Assembly: GCA_036488875.1 (NCBI GenBank)
Contig: DASXGW010000007.1
Location: 164,626 to 228,625, forward strand
Reading direction: 5' to 3'
Source: Candidatus Baltobacteraceae bacterium
Lineage (GTDB): Bacteria > Vulcanimicrobiota > Vulcanimicrobiia > Vulcanimicrobiales > Vulcanimicrobiaceae
Length of the DNA: 64,000 nucleotides
The notes beneath the pieces were generated by a model that made no database searches, was not told the origin of the DNA, and saw only the letters and a program-made list of their open reading frames with translations. Every line of letters begins with the position of its first letter. Position 1 is the stretch's first letter. Of this stretch, positions 25,920 to 33,366 are shown one piece after another. A program made the translations under genes and the position numbers.

Positions 25920-25940
25920 GGTTGCCCACCCATACCGCGG
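25917..25940 (+). promoter_or_regulatory. Second copy of the TAGGGTT...CCCATACCGC motif
   Basis: TAGGGTTGCCCACCCATACCGC begins with the stop codon of the LuxR gene and matches the block at 22594-22615 apart from a single-base shift and one substitution. Here the right arm of the inverted repeat is missing. Both copies start at the upstream gene's TAG stop and lie 28-50 bp before the next start codon, so the spacing is conserved as well as the sequence. Confidence 0.45.
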
Positions 25941-25967
25941 CGCGCCCCGCTCCCCTACGATGGCCTG

Positions 25968-27344
25968 GTGATGCAACATATACGATCGATTGCTTCGGGA
26001 ATTGTGCTCTTCACATTCCCAGCCTCACTCCTGGGCGGCTGCGCGTCGTCCGTCGCGCCCGTTGCGCCGGTTTCGTCGCTCGCTCATCGGGCGATCGTGC
26101 AAACGGCCGCAAGCTGGGAAGCCGGCAAGAAAACGGAGCAATGGCTTCAGTTCGGCTTCGATGCGGGACACAGCGGCTACAATCCGCTCGAGAAGATCGT
26201 CAACGCCAAGACCCTCAAGAAGCTAAAAATCGCTTGGAACGACAAAAAGATCATTCAGCCCGGGGGCATCGTCGTCGATCACAACGTCGCCTACATTGAC
26301 GACATGGGTCAAGCCAAGCAAGGGCTGTACGCGCTCAATGCGACCACCGGCGCGCGGAAGTGGTATACGAACCTTCAGCTCAACGGCAGTTGGGGAAGTT
26401 TTACTCACGCGGTGGCGGTGGTTGCGGGCAAGGTCGTCGTCTCGCCCTGCAGCAACGGTTCGACGAGCATGTTCTTGACCGGCCTTTGCGGCGTCAATGC
26501 GAAAACCGGCAAAGTGCTGTGGCGAACGTACTGCACGCAGTACCAGGGAAATCCGTGCGGCGGTCTTGTCAACGGCGGCACGTCGCCGACGCTCTATGGT
26601 AATCTCGTGTATTTTCAGAGCACGCAAGGTGTCAACGAGCAGCCCGACACTGAGGCGCTCGATCCAAGAACCGGTGCTATCGTGTGGGATGTGCCCGGCG
26701 TTTATCACTGCCCGGACGCCGGCGATGGGAGCAATAATCCTTTGCCCGCGGCAAATGGCCTAGTGTTCGCCGTGCTGGGCTGTCAAGGTTCGCAGGGTGC
26801 CACCGAGATCTGTGCGCTATCTGCCGCGACGGGGGCCGCCGTATGGTGCGATCAGTCTCCAACGACCTACATTGAGGATCTCATTGCAGACGGCAGTCAC
26901 GTGTACTTGACGGAGCCTACCAGCAATCTCAACGTGGTCGCGCTCGATACCAACACTGGTGCGCAAGCTTGGACGGTGACGCTGCCGGGCGGGAATTACT
27001 CAGCGATGGCTACCGCAGACCAACGGCTTTTTGTCGAAGATGACGGACCGGGAGTCTACGCTTTATCGACGGCCACTGGAAAGTCACTCTGGAGCTATAC
27101 GGCTAATGCGAATCTCTACGTAGGCGGCGTCTTGTCCGTCGCCAACGGTATCGTCTACGCCGACGGCGGCGGCGGAAACAACGGCAACGTCGCCATTACG
27201 GCGTTGAGTCAAAAGAGCGGGCACCTGATCTGGACGAGCGGTTCGATCGGCAACGGCGGAGCGCGAATGACGCCGGTGGTCCTCAACGGGACGGTGTACG
27301 CGGGATGTTACACGATGTGCTCGTTCACCGTGCCGGCCAAATGA
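25968..27344 (+). CDS. PQQ-type beta-propeller lipoprotein
   Basis: 458 residues from GTG25968 (ATG25971 is adjacent). The signal peptide ends LLGGCAS, a lipobox. The rest is built from repeats of the PQQ-enzyme/BamB kind with blades such as LYALNATTGARKWYT, LCGVNAKTGKVLWRT, TEALDPRTGAIVWDV, ALDTNTGAQAWTV and ALSTATGKSLWSY. There are no PQQ-dehydrogenase active-site residues I can identify, so it is more likely a structural or binding propeller than an enzyme. It directly follows the LuxR-type regulator and may be its target. Confidence 0.85.
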   Translation: MMQHIRSIASGIVLFTFPASLLGGCASSVAPVAPVSSLAHRAIVQTAASWEAGKKTEQWLQFGFDAGHSGYNPLEKIVNAKTLKKLKIAWNDKKIIQPGGIVVDHNVAYIDDMGQAKQGLYALNATTGARKWYTNLQLNGSWGSFTHAVAVVAGKVVVSPCSNGSTSMFLTGLCGVNAKTGKVLWRTYCTQYQGNPCGGLVNGGTSPTLYGNLVYFQSTQGVNEQPDTEALDPRTGAIVWDVPGVYHCPDAGDGSNNPLPAANGLVFAVLGCQGSQGATEICALSAATGAAVWCDQSPTTYIEDLIADGSHVYLTEPTSNLNVVALDTNTGAQAWTVTLPGGNYSAMATADQRLFVEDDGPGVYALSTATGKSLWSYTANANLYVGGVLSVANGIVYADGGGGNNGNVAITALSQKSGHLIWTSGSIGNGGARMTPVVLNGTVYAGCYTMCSFTVPAK

Positions 27345-27368
27345 AATCCAAAAACGTAAGGCACGGTG

Positions 27369-28541
27369 TTATTTGAGCTTCTGCGTGAAGACTGCGCCAT
27401 CGCCTGCCGATCCGCCTATGAACGCCGTGCCGTAGAGCGTTCCAGTGACGTCAATGAGGTCGCCCATCGGACCTTTGGCGTCGTTGCTGTTCGTGCTTGC
27501 GAAATTGTGCACGACTTTCTCACGTGTTCCAACGATCTTAAATAGGACTCCGTTGTTCGTCTTGCCGCCCTCGGAGGTGACTCCATACAGTGCGCCTTTT
27601 ACGCTAATCACACCGGCATACGGAGCGTTTCCGTCGTCGCCGTTCAAACCACGAAAGGCGTATACCGTCGTTTCAGCGGTGCCGGCAAACTTAAAGACGG
27701 TCCCGTTGTTAGTGGGACCACCTTGTTGAGTTGTGCCATACAGCGCGCCCCCCACGTCGGTTAAACCGGAATGTGGGGCGCCCCCGTCATTGGATACGTC
27801 TCCAAAGTTATACAACGCCGTCTCGGTCGTGCCGCTGAGTTTAAAGATCGTTCCCATGCCATGCGTGCCGCCGGTTGTCGTCGTGCCGAAGAAGCTGCCG
27901 TCGACGTCGACTAAAGGTCCGTACGGGAACTGTCCGTCGGGGGACGCGCCGAAGCTGTGCAGCACGGTTTCGGTCGAACCGCGGAACGAAAACGCGGTTC
28001 CCATGCTGTACGTTCCGCCCATATTCGTCGTGCCGTAAAACGTACCGTGCTCGTAGATCATTCCAGCCGTCGGGCTTCCGCCGTCGCTTCCCGATTTGAA
28101 ACCGTAGAGTACCGTCTCTTTCTTACCGACGATTTTGAAAATCGTCCCGGTTCCAGTCGGTCCGCCGTTCTCTGTCGTGCCATATAGCGCGCCCTTGACG
28201 ACGACGAGCTTTCCCAAGGGATGGCTGCCGTCGCGCGGGGAGCCCTTGAAACTGTAGAGCACCGTTGACTTGTTGGCGGCAAACTTGAAGACCGTTCCGT
28301 CGTCGTACTTTCCGCCTTGCTGAGTCGTGCCGTAGAACACGCCCTTTATGTAGACGAGACCCGCGTACGGATTTGCGCCTGCCGGCTGCCCGAGAAAGCT
28401 GAAGGTTTTGTAGCCGGAGCTCCTTGCCGTTTCGTCGGGTGAGGTCCCCGACCCGAATGGCAGCGTCGCGCGTCCGCAAGAAGCTAACGTCAAGGCAATC
28501 GTCGTCGCGGCGGCAACAAGAACGAGCAATCGGTGGCGCAT
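27369..28541 (-). CDS. GloVer-repeat exported lipoprotein
   Basis: 390 residues from ATG28541, with GGAGG upstream. The signal ends LTLASCG, a lipobox. The mature protein is about seven to eight repeats of roughly 45 residues, each with LYGTT-GG-x-G-GTVFK and a following strand VLYSF. This is the 'choice-of-anchor tandem repeat GloVer' unit seen in many exported bacterial proteins and expected to form a beta-propeller. The ligand is unknown. It ends 24 bp from the convergent PQQ-type gene. A second GloVer protein is encoded at 35151-36452. Confidence 0.87.
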   Translation of the reverse strand: MRHRLLVLVAAATTIALTLASCGRATLPFGSGTSPDETARSSGYKTFSFLGQPAGANPYAGLVYIKGVFYGTTQQGGKYDDGTVFKFAANKSTVLYSFKGSPRDGSHPLGKLVVVKGALYGTTENGGPTGTGTIFKIVGKKETVLYGFKSGSDGGSPTAGMIYEHGTFYGTTNMGGTYSMGTAFSFRGSTETVLHSFGASPDGQFPYGPLVDVDGSFFGTTTTGGTHGMGTIFKLSGTTETALYNFGDVSNDGGAPHSGLTDVGGALYGTTQQGGPTNNGTVFKFAGTAETTVYAFRGLNGDDGNAPYAGVISVKGALYGVTSEGGKTNNGVLFKIVGTREKVVHNFASTNSNDAKGPMGDLIDVTGTLYGTAFIGGSAGDGAVFTQKLK

Positions 28542-28702
28542 ACAGGCCTCCTCGATGTTGGCTCCCGTCAGTTAGCGGCAGGCAGCGTTAGGCGACATTC
28601 TTACGAGCTATGGGCCGCTCCTTGACGGCAAAAACGCCGTGCAACTTCAAATGATTGCAAGCAACCAACCGGAGGCTCTCACCTAAAGGGTGGCAGGGGC
28701 CC

Positions 28703-29524
28703 ATGCGGAACAGATTTGGCTTGAGCAATAACGATTGGAAGCGTCTCTTAGCCGAGCCGGGGTTGGACGGGCACATCGTCCAGCTCTATCAGGATTCCGA
28801 TTTCTATGGCGAAGCGATCAGTCACTTTGCCGCAGAGGGACTAGTGCGCGGCGAATCCGTCATCCTCGTCGCCACGGAACCGAACTGGCAGAGTATTTCG
28901 GCGCGGCTTAGGAATAAAGGTTTCGACGTTCCCGATCTCTTTGATCGCGGACAACTCACGTTTTTGAACGCGAATGATACGTTGCCGTTATTCATGCGCG
29001 GCAGCATGCCGGATGGAAATATTTTCAAACCGCTGGCCCACGAAACCATTCAAAGGGCACGCCGTGGCGGGACGTATTCGGGCGTGCGCTGGTGGGGAGA
29101 GATGGTCAACGTTCTTTACGTTGAGGGCAACGGCGAAGGATCCAATCGGCTGGAGCAGTTTTTCGACGATGTAGCGCACGAGGCAACGATCCCCATTTTT
29201 TGCTCGTTTTTCATGGACCGATATAGTCCCGCTATTTACGAGCAGGCCTTTGCAAACGTGTGCGCCACACATGGGCACGTCATCCCGGCACAGGATTACG
29301 TCAGTCACCGGCAAGCCGTGAATAAAGCCATTACCGAGGTCGTCGGGCCGATCGAAGGTGAGCTGCTGCGTTCGATGGCCTCGTGGAAGCGTAACGCCGC
29401 GGGAATGCCGTCTTCGCAGCAGGCGCTGCTCTGGGTCAAGGAAGCCGTGCCCGCTCATTTCCAAGATGTGCTGGAAAGAGCGAAAGCATACGATATGCCT
29501 GCGGTCGAGGGTGGGAAGCCGTGA
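28703..29524 (+). CDS. MEDS-domain sensory protein 1
   Basis: 273 residues from ATG28703 (GCAGGGG upstream); an earlier ATG at 28655 would add 16 unconserved residues. HIVQLYQDSDFYGEAISHF, GLVRGESVILVAT, RGQLTFLNA and the central GVRWWGEMVNVLY match the MEDS domain (methanogen/methylotroph DcmR sensory domain), which has a RecA-like fold without obvious nucleotide motifs and is found in regulators and histidine kinases. There is no DNA-binding or kinase domain here. It overlaps the next MEDS gene by four bases, so the two are co-translated. The 160 bp upstream (28542-28702) contain no gene I can support. Confidence 0.75.
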   Translation: MRNRFGLSNNDWKRLLAEPGLDGHIVQLYQDSDFYGEAISHFAAEGLVRGESVILVATEPNWQSISARLRNKGFDVPDLFDRGQLTFLNANDTLPLFMRGSMPDGNIFKPLAHETIQRARRGGTYSGVRWWGEMVNVLYVEGNGEGSNRLEQFFDDVAHEATIPIFCSFFMDRYSPAIYEQAFANVCATHGHVIPAQDYVSHRQAVNKAITEVVGPIEGELLRSMASWKRNAAGMPSSQQALLWVKEAVPAHFQDVLERAKAYDMPAVEGGKP

Positions 29525-30168
29525 TGAAATCCCATCTTACCGATTGCGGAATACCAGGGATCGCCGAAATCCCGTATGGCTTCCATATGTGTCACTTCTA
29601 TCCGTCTGGTCGCGTGCTGCTCGATGGGCTGACCGCCTACTTTCAGGCGGGGGTGCGTAACAACGAGCTCTGCCTGTGGGTAGGATCGTTGCCGTTGCCG
29701 GCCAGCGACATACATCGAGAGGTCACGAAGTATCCTGACCTCGTAAAGGCGGCCGAATCCGGGCAACTACGAATTTTGGACGCCCTGGACTGGTTCGGTG
29801 AACCATCGGTACTCGACGCGGGGCGCATGGTCCAGCGTTGGATCGCTGAGGAGGAGCGCGCCGCGCTCGACGGCTTCGAGGGCTTGCGGGCCACAAGTAA
29901 TATCAGTTTCGTACCGCCCGAACATTGGCACCGTTTTATTGAATACGAACGAGTTTTGCACGAGAGTTTGCCTTCAAGGCGCATCCTAATCTGGTGTACG
30001 TATGACCGCGAAGACTGCGGGCCGGTGGAATTGATGGAGGTTGCCGGCCATCATCACGCAGTTCTGGAAAAAGGCTCCAAAGCCAACCGCGACGACCATT
30101 ATTGGGAAGTCTTCATGCCGGAATCCCAGGGAAACATCGTGCAGAACGGTCGGTTCCCGGCTGCCTAG
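29521..30168 (+). CDS. MEDS-domain sensory protein 2
   Basis: 215 residues from GTG29521 (ATG29524 is the alternative), overlapping the previous gene by four bases. MEDS features: HMCHFYPSG near residue 22, AGVRNNELCLWVG, SGQLRILDALDWF, GFEGLRATSNISF, and ILIWCTYDR near the C-terminus followed by HHHAVLEKG. It is a single domain with no effector. Two stand-alone MEDS proteins in one operon suggest they act as a pair, perhaps feeding a kinase elsewhere. Confidence 0.78.
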   Translation: MMKSHLTDCGIPGIAEIPYGFHMCHFYPSGRVLLDGLTAYFQAGVRNNELCLWVGSLPLPASDIHREVTKYPDLVKAAESGQLRILDALDWFGEPSVLDAGRMVQRWIAEEERAALDGFEGLRATSNISFVPPEHWHRFIEYERVLHESLPSRRILIWCTYDREDCGPVELMEVAGHHHAVLEKGSKANRDDHYWEVFMPESQGNIVQNGRFPAA

Positions 30169-30172
30169 CCCC

Positions 30173-30208
30173 GCAGCTAGCCTCGATACGTTCTCGCAAG
30201 CGTCTTTT
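30173..30208 (+). repeat. Repeat R1, copy A
   Basis: The stretch GCAGCTAGCCTCGATA-C-GTTCTCGCAAG recurs at 33135-33170 with only single-base differences. Here it follows the stop of the second MEDS gene and is followed by a T-rich run (TCTTTTTT) that could end transcription. No gene is seen in the rest of 30209-30341. Confidence 0.75.
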
Positions 30209-30341
30209 TTCTGAGTTCTCGATTCTCGCGTTCGCGGAAACTATCGACGACCTCCGAGCCCCGCCAAGCAACCATTTGGAAACGCTTAGGGGCCGATGAA
30301 GCCCAACTACAGGGGATCTTCAAAAGAGTAGCAGGCAGAAG

Positions 30342-31043
30342 CTACGGTCTGGCCGGGGTGCCTTTCGCAACTGCCGTGGCGCGCAGAACCGTATTTGCCT
30401 TGTAAACCCAGAACGTCCACATGCCACCCGCATTGATCGCTGTGACTCCGTTCTTCGCTTGTGCGGCGCTCGCCAGCGGCACCTCTATGCGCGAAGGCTC
30501 ACTGGCGCGTACTCCACGATCGAGCCACGAGCACTGGCCCGGTTGCAGTCCTTGCGCGGCCGGCTTCGCGGCCTTCGCGAAGCGAACGGTTAGCGTCGGG
30601 CCCTGGGCTGACGCCATATTCCCGTCGCCGCGGCATCGCATAGGAAACGTGCTCGGCCTTGGTGTTGCCGTTAGCGAGGTACTTCCGCCGTTCACGAGTC
30701 CCGAATTCGCAAAAGGATTGCTGGCACGTTTGCGCTGCTCGTAGGCAAGATACGCCTTCGGGCATTGGTGAAGGACCCCGCGGTACAGGGTGACCGCGAC
30801 GGGATTCGCGTCGGCCAGATCCTCGTCGAGCAGCAGCAAAAGTTGCAGGGCTTGACCGTCGGGTTTTTGTTGACCGGACATGACAGCGCACGTCTTATCG
30901 ACGGCGGCAGCCATATCGGCCGCGGTCTGGGCGCGAGCGGCCTCAGCGTCGAGAAAAACGGCGAACAACGATATGGCCAACCCACACGCGACGCCGAGCG
31001 CTTTGTATCGCCGGCAGTTCACTTCTAAGCCTGGATTCGTCAT
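30342..31043 (-). CDS. Exported protein of unknown function
   Basis: 233 residues from ATG31043; a longer frame from 31085 would place 14 residues before this Met. A hydrophobic segment (GVACGLAISLFAVFLDA) ending in EAARAQ gives a signal peptide with cleavage near residue 38. The mature part has an alpha-helical first half with two cysteines (CAVMSG and HQCPKAYLAYEQRKR) and a beta-rich second half with CRGDG and CSWLDRG. I do not recognise a family. It lies between copies of R1 and R2, in the segment absent from the compact R1-R2 copy at 33135. Confidence 0.65.
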   Translation of the reverse strand: MTNPGLEVNCRRYKALGVACGLAISLFAVFLDAEAARAQTAADMAAAVDKTCAVMSGQQKPDGQALQLLLLLDEDLADANPVAVTLYRGVLHQCPKAYLAYEQRKRASNPFANSGLVNGGSTSLTATPRPSTFPMRCRGDGNMASAQGPTLTVRFAKAAKPAAQGLQPGQCSWLDRGVRASEPSRIEVPLASAAQAKNGVTAINAGGMWTFWVYKANTVLRATAVAKGTPARP

Positions 31044-31180
31044 GTAGGCACGTGGTTCGACGCGAAATTGACCTTCTCCAGCCATGGCCTCTCAACCGGC
31101 GAGAGGCGTGCTTCCGCGACTTTAGGGCGCGCCACTCCCGCGAAGGGTCGGGTTTCTCACGTAGCTTCTGAAGGTAGCGG

Positions 31181-31792
31181 CTATGTGCCGTCGGTCGACG
31201 ATGCGACCGGTCTCTCTGACGCTTTGGCTTTTTCAACCGCCTCGATGAACGAGCGTTCTTCGGGCATGCGCGGAAAGCCCTTCGGGTATGTTCCCGTTGG
31301 GTGATCGTGCGAGAAACGTTGAGCGAGCACGGCCAAGTATTCGAAGTTCTCCCAAATCCCAGGCGCATCCAGGTCTTTTCGCACGAACGTAATAATCGGT
31401 AGCAGTGCGTTCCAGTTCCGCAAAACGACGTGCGACCATGTATCGCATGCAAGGGTTTTGTCGATGATCCCGTTCTTGACGAAGACCCCCAGGCTTTCGA
31501 AGAAATTCCCCACCGTGTCGATCGCCTGATACTCGTCCTGAAACTGCGACTGAGGCTGCGCGATCCGCAGCACCTCCTTCGGATCCTCGATGCGCGTGGG
31601 GAGCTCGTAGCTGACAAAGCGCTGCGCCTCCCTGAACGCCGGCGATTCCAGCGTTTCGCGACATTCGGTCAACGCGACGATCTGATTGCTTCCACGCATG
31701 TGCCGCAGTTGAATTAAGGCGGCGATTGCGGTCGCAGCAATGACCACGAGTGTGCCTAGCGTCGCGACCGTGTTAACGAGTTCCAAAGTCAT
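31181..31792 (-). CDS. DUF4760-type membrane-anchored protein, copy 2
   Basis: 203 residues from ATG31792, with TAGGAG six to seven bases upstream that also contains the stop codon of the preceding gene. One N-terminal transmembrane helix (VNTVATLGTLVVIAATAIAALIQL) is followed by RHMRGSNQIVAL and a cytoplasmic helical domain of about 160 residues, the DUF4760 layout. It is a diverged tandem copy of the protein encoded immediately upstream; the first 40 residues are nearly identical, the rest much less. The function of the family is unknown. Confidence 0.78.
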   Translation of the reverse strand: MTLELVNTVATLGTLVVIAATAIAALIQLRHMRGSNQIVALTECRETLESPAFREAQRFVSYELPTRIEDPKEVLRIAQPQSQFQDEYQAIDTVGNFFESLGVFVKNGIIDKTLACDTWSHVVLRNWNALLPIITFVRKDLDAPGIWENFEYLAVLAQRFSHDHPTGTYPKGFPRMPEERSFIEAVEKAKASERPVASSTDGT

Positions 31793-31800
31793 AAATGCTC

Positions 31801-32397
31801 CTACGCGGGTGCAAGCGAGGCCGCATACTGCCGATCGACTTCGAGCCACTCGTCCTGAAGGTCGATGCGAGGCATTCCGGCAGGGTATGTTCCGCTTTGA
31901 TGCGCGGCGAGCCACGCCCTCGAGAGGACCGTCAGATACTCGAAGTGCTCCCACAGACCCATGCCTTCGTCTCGTCGAACTATGGCCGTTACCGGCGCGA
32001 GCGTGTCCCACGTTGAATTGATCTGTCCAAAGAAGATATCGAGTACCAGCTTTCTATCAACTAGCCCGTGCTTGACGAGAACTCCCATCGCCTCATACGA
32101 ATTGCCGAGGTGTGTGATCTGACTCCAGGCGGCCTGGTTTTGCGCGGTCATGTTCCGCCGATGGGTTATCTGATATCGAAAGACGGGATCCTTAAGCACG
32201 TCCTTCAAGTCGGTACGCACGAAATGACGCGCGGCTTGTAGCTCGGGGCTTTCCATAATCTCCTGCAATTGGCTAAAGGCGGTGATCTGATTACTGCCGC
32301 GCATATGGCGCAACTGAACGATTGCTGCGATAGCGGTCGCAGCGATGACTAAGAACGTGCCGAGTGTGGCAACGGTATTAACGAACTCCAAAGACAT
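31801..32397 (-). CDS. DUF4760-type membrane-anchored protein, copy 1
   Basis: 198 residues from ATG32397, with GGAGGG upstream. The same architecture as its neighbour: helix VNTVATLGTFLVIAATAIAAIVQL, then RHMRGSNQITAF and a helical domain with EHFEYLTVLSRAW near the end. The two genes are eight bases apart and form one operon. The region upstream of this gene (R2, 32425-32530) holds paired GTGAG/CTCAC elements that could be its operator. Confidence 0.8.
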   Translation of the reverse strand: MSLEFVNTVATLGTFLVIAATAIAAIVQLRHMRGSNQITAFSQLQEIMESPELQAARHFVRTDLKDVLKDPVFRYQITHRRNMTAQNQAAWSQITHLGNSYEAMGVLVKHGLVDRKLVLDIFFGQINSTWDTLAPVTAIVRRDEGMGLWEHFEYLTVLSRAWLAAHQSGTYPAGMPRIDLQDEWLEVDRQYAASLAPA

Positions 32398-32424
32398 AGG
32401 CCCTCCAAAATGGCAAAGCGAGCT

Positions 32425-32530
32425 GATTCTACGTATAAACCTTCTCGATCCTAAGCAGTACGTGCTCTGTGAGAAAATCCGTGAGAAGAACTAGCGTCCT
32501 CACAAGACTGCTCACGATCAAGAGCTGATC
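32425..32530 (+). repeat. Repeat R2, copy A: candidate control region of the DUF4760 operon
   Basis: A 23-bp block (32468-32490) containing GTGAGAAAATCCGTGAGAAG is identical at 33224-33246, and similarity extends about 40 bp on each side. Read on the minus strand it has two TTCTCAC elements 12 bp apart and, further upstream, GTGAG elements, together a dyad-like array 80-120 bp before ATG32397. Confidence 0.65.
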
Positions 32531-32928
32531 GCAGCAGCGGGCGCCTTCGAATGTCGCAGATCCCATAACCCGTGGAAGGAGAGGACGGCGGAGAGTGCGG
32601 AACCCACGGCGAGCGCGAGGAGCGTCCAAACGAAGAAGAACGCTCCATTGGACTGAGCGAGCGTCCCAGCCGACAGTCCTCCGGCCTGGCTCACGTGAAC
32701 GGTGAAAACGATCATGCCAGCGACCGAACCGAGAAGCATGATCGTATATCCTGATCGCCGCTCGGCGAGCACCAGCGTTCCGTATAGCCACACGGCGAGT
32801 ATAGCCGCCGCGATTACGTTTAACGCGGCTGACTTATCCGATCCATAGACGATGTCATCTGTCAAGTGAAGAGACAGCAGCAGGATCGAGAGCAGAGACA
32901 TGGTGGTTAAGACGATGTTGCGCTTCAT
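32518..32928 (-). CDS. Small four-helix membrane protein
   Basis: 136 residues from ATG32928; an earlier in-frame start at 32964 would add 12 residues. Four hydrophobic helices, the second being NVIAAAILAVWLYGTLVLAERRSGY, then LGSVAGMIVFTVHV and a last WTLLALAVGSALSAVLSF. No family recognised. A clear fragment of a second copy (AASSVIVVAILVVWLYGTL) is encoded at 36453-36545, also upstream of a tRNA-Ser gene, so gene and tRNA appear to have travelled together. Confidence 0.7.
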   Translation of the reverse strand: MKRNIVLTTMSLLSILLLSLHLTDDIVYGSDKSAALNVIAAAILAVWLYGTLVLAERRSGYTIMLLGSVAGMIVFTVHVSQAGGLSAGTLAQSNGAFFFVWTLLALAVGSALSAVLSFHGLWDLRHSKAPAAAISS

Positions 32929-33090
32929 GCGGATTCCTGTTGAGGCGGCAAATAAGAGAGTCACTGCTATTTTCTTGCCCGGCCTTCCTACCGGGTCAAA
33001 TTCGGCCTTGAAACATAACCCAGGTCCAGGTTACGAAAGCGCATCCGTGACAGAGGAAAAACCGCGACCGATAAGGCACTTGCGGGACTT

Positions 33091-33129
33091 GGAGAGGTGG
33101 CAGAGCGGTTGAATGCAGCGGTCTTGAAA
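33091..33129 (+). pseudogene. 5' half of a tRNA-Ser gene, broken in the anticodon loop
   Basis: GGAGAGGTGGCAGAGCGGTTGAATGCAGCGGTCTTGAAA matches the acceptor 5' strand, D-arm and 5' anticodon arm of the intact tRNA-Ser at 36626, then the similarity stops inside the anticodon loop. Its D-loop is the more canonical of the two. The 40 bp before it (AGAGGAAAAA...ATAAGGCACTTGCGGG) also match those before the intact gene, so a promoter region is duplicated too. The 438-bp gap 32929-33366 otherwise holds only repeats. Confidence 0.85.
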
Positions 33130-33134
33130 TTCTT

Positions 33135-33290
33135 GCAGCTAGCCTCGATAAGTTCTCGCAAGTGTCATTTCTTCTTGACTAGTCGACTTATAGGCCCTTA
33201 TCGATCCTAAGCGATGCTTATTGTGTGAGAAAATCCGTGAGAAGAATCTAGTTTCTCACTTGATTTCTCAGCAGCGAATCGCAGCGACGC
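33135..33290 (+). repeat. Compact R1-R2 repeat, copy B
   Basis: R1 (33135-33170) and R2 (about 33185-33290) lie next to each other here, immediately after the broken tRNA half. In copy A the same two blocks are separated by 2.2 kb (30173 and 32425). R2 here contains GTGAGAAGAATCTAGTTTCTCAC, an 8-nt-loop inverted repeat. No gene is evident between 33130 and 33366. Confidence 0.7.
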
Positions 33291-33366
33291 TTACGGTGCT
33301 GCTTGCCATCCGGCCAGCATGAATATTTGGACGGACCCTCCGCGCTGTTAGCCTAAGGAATACGGG

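Noticed and set aside
28560..28702. Possible riboswitch before the first MEDS gene
   Set aside because: The stretch has short complementary runs (GGCAAAAACGCC; CACCTAAAGGGTG) but I could not fit it to the c-di-GMP, cobalamin or fluoride consensus.
33224..33275. CCGTGAG...CTCAC in R2 as a decayed tRNA T-arm
   Set aside because: The loop is too long, the TTCGAAT core is absent and the flanking acceptor strand does not match.
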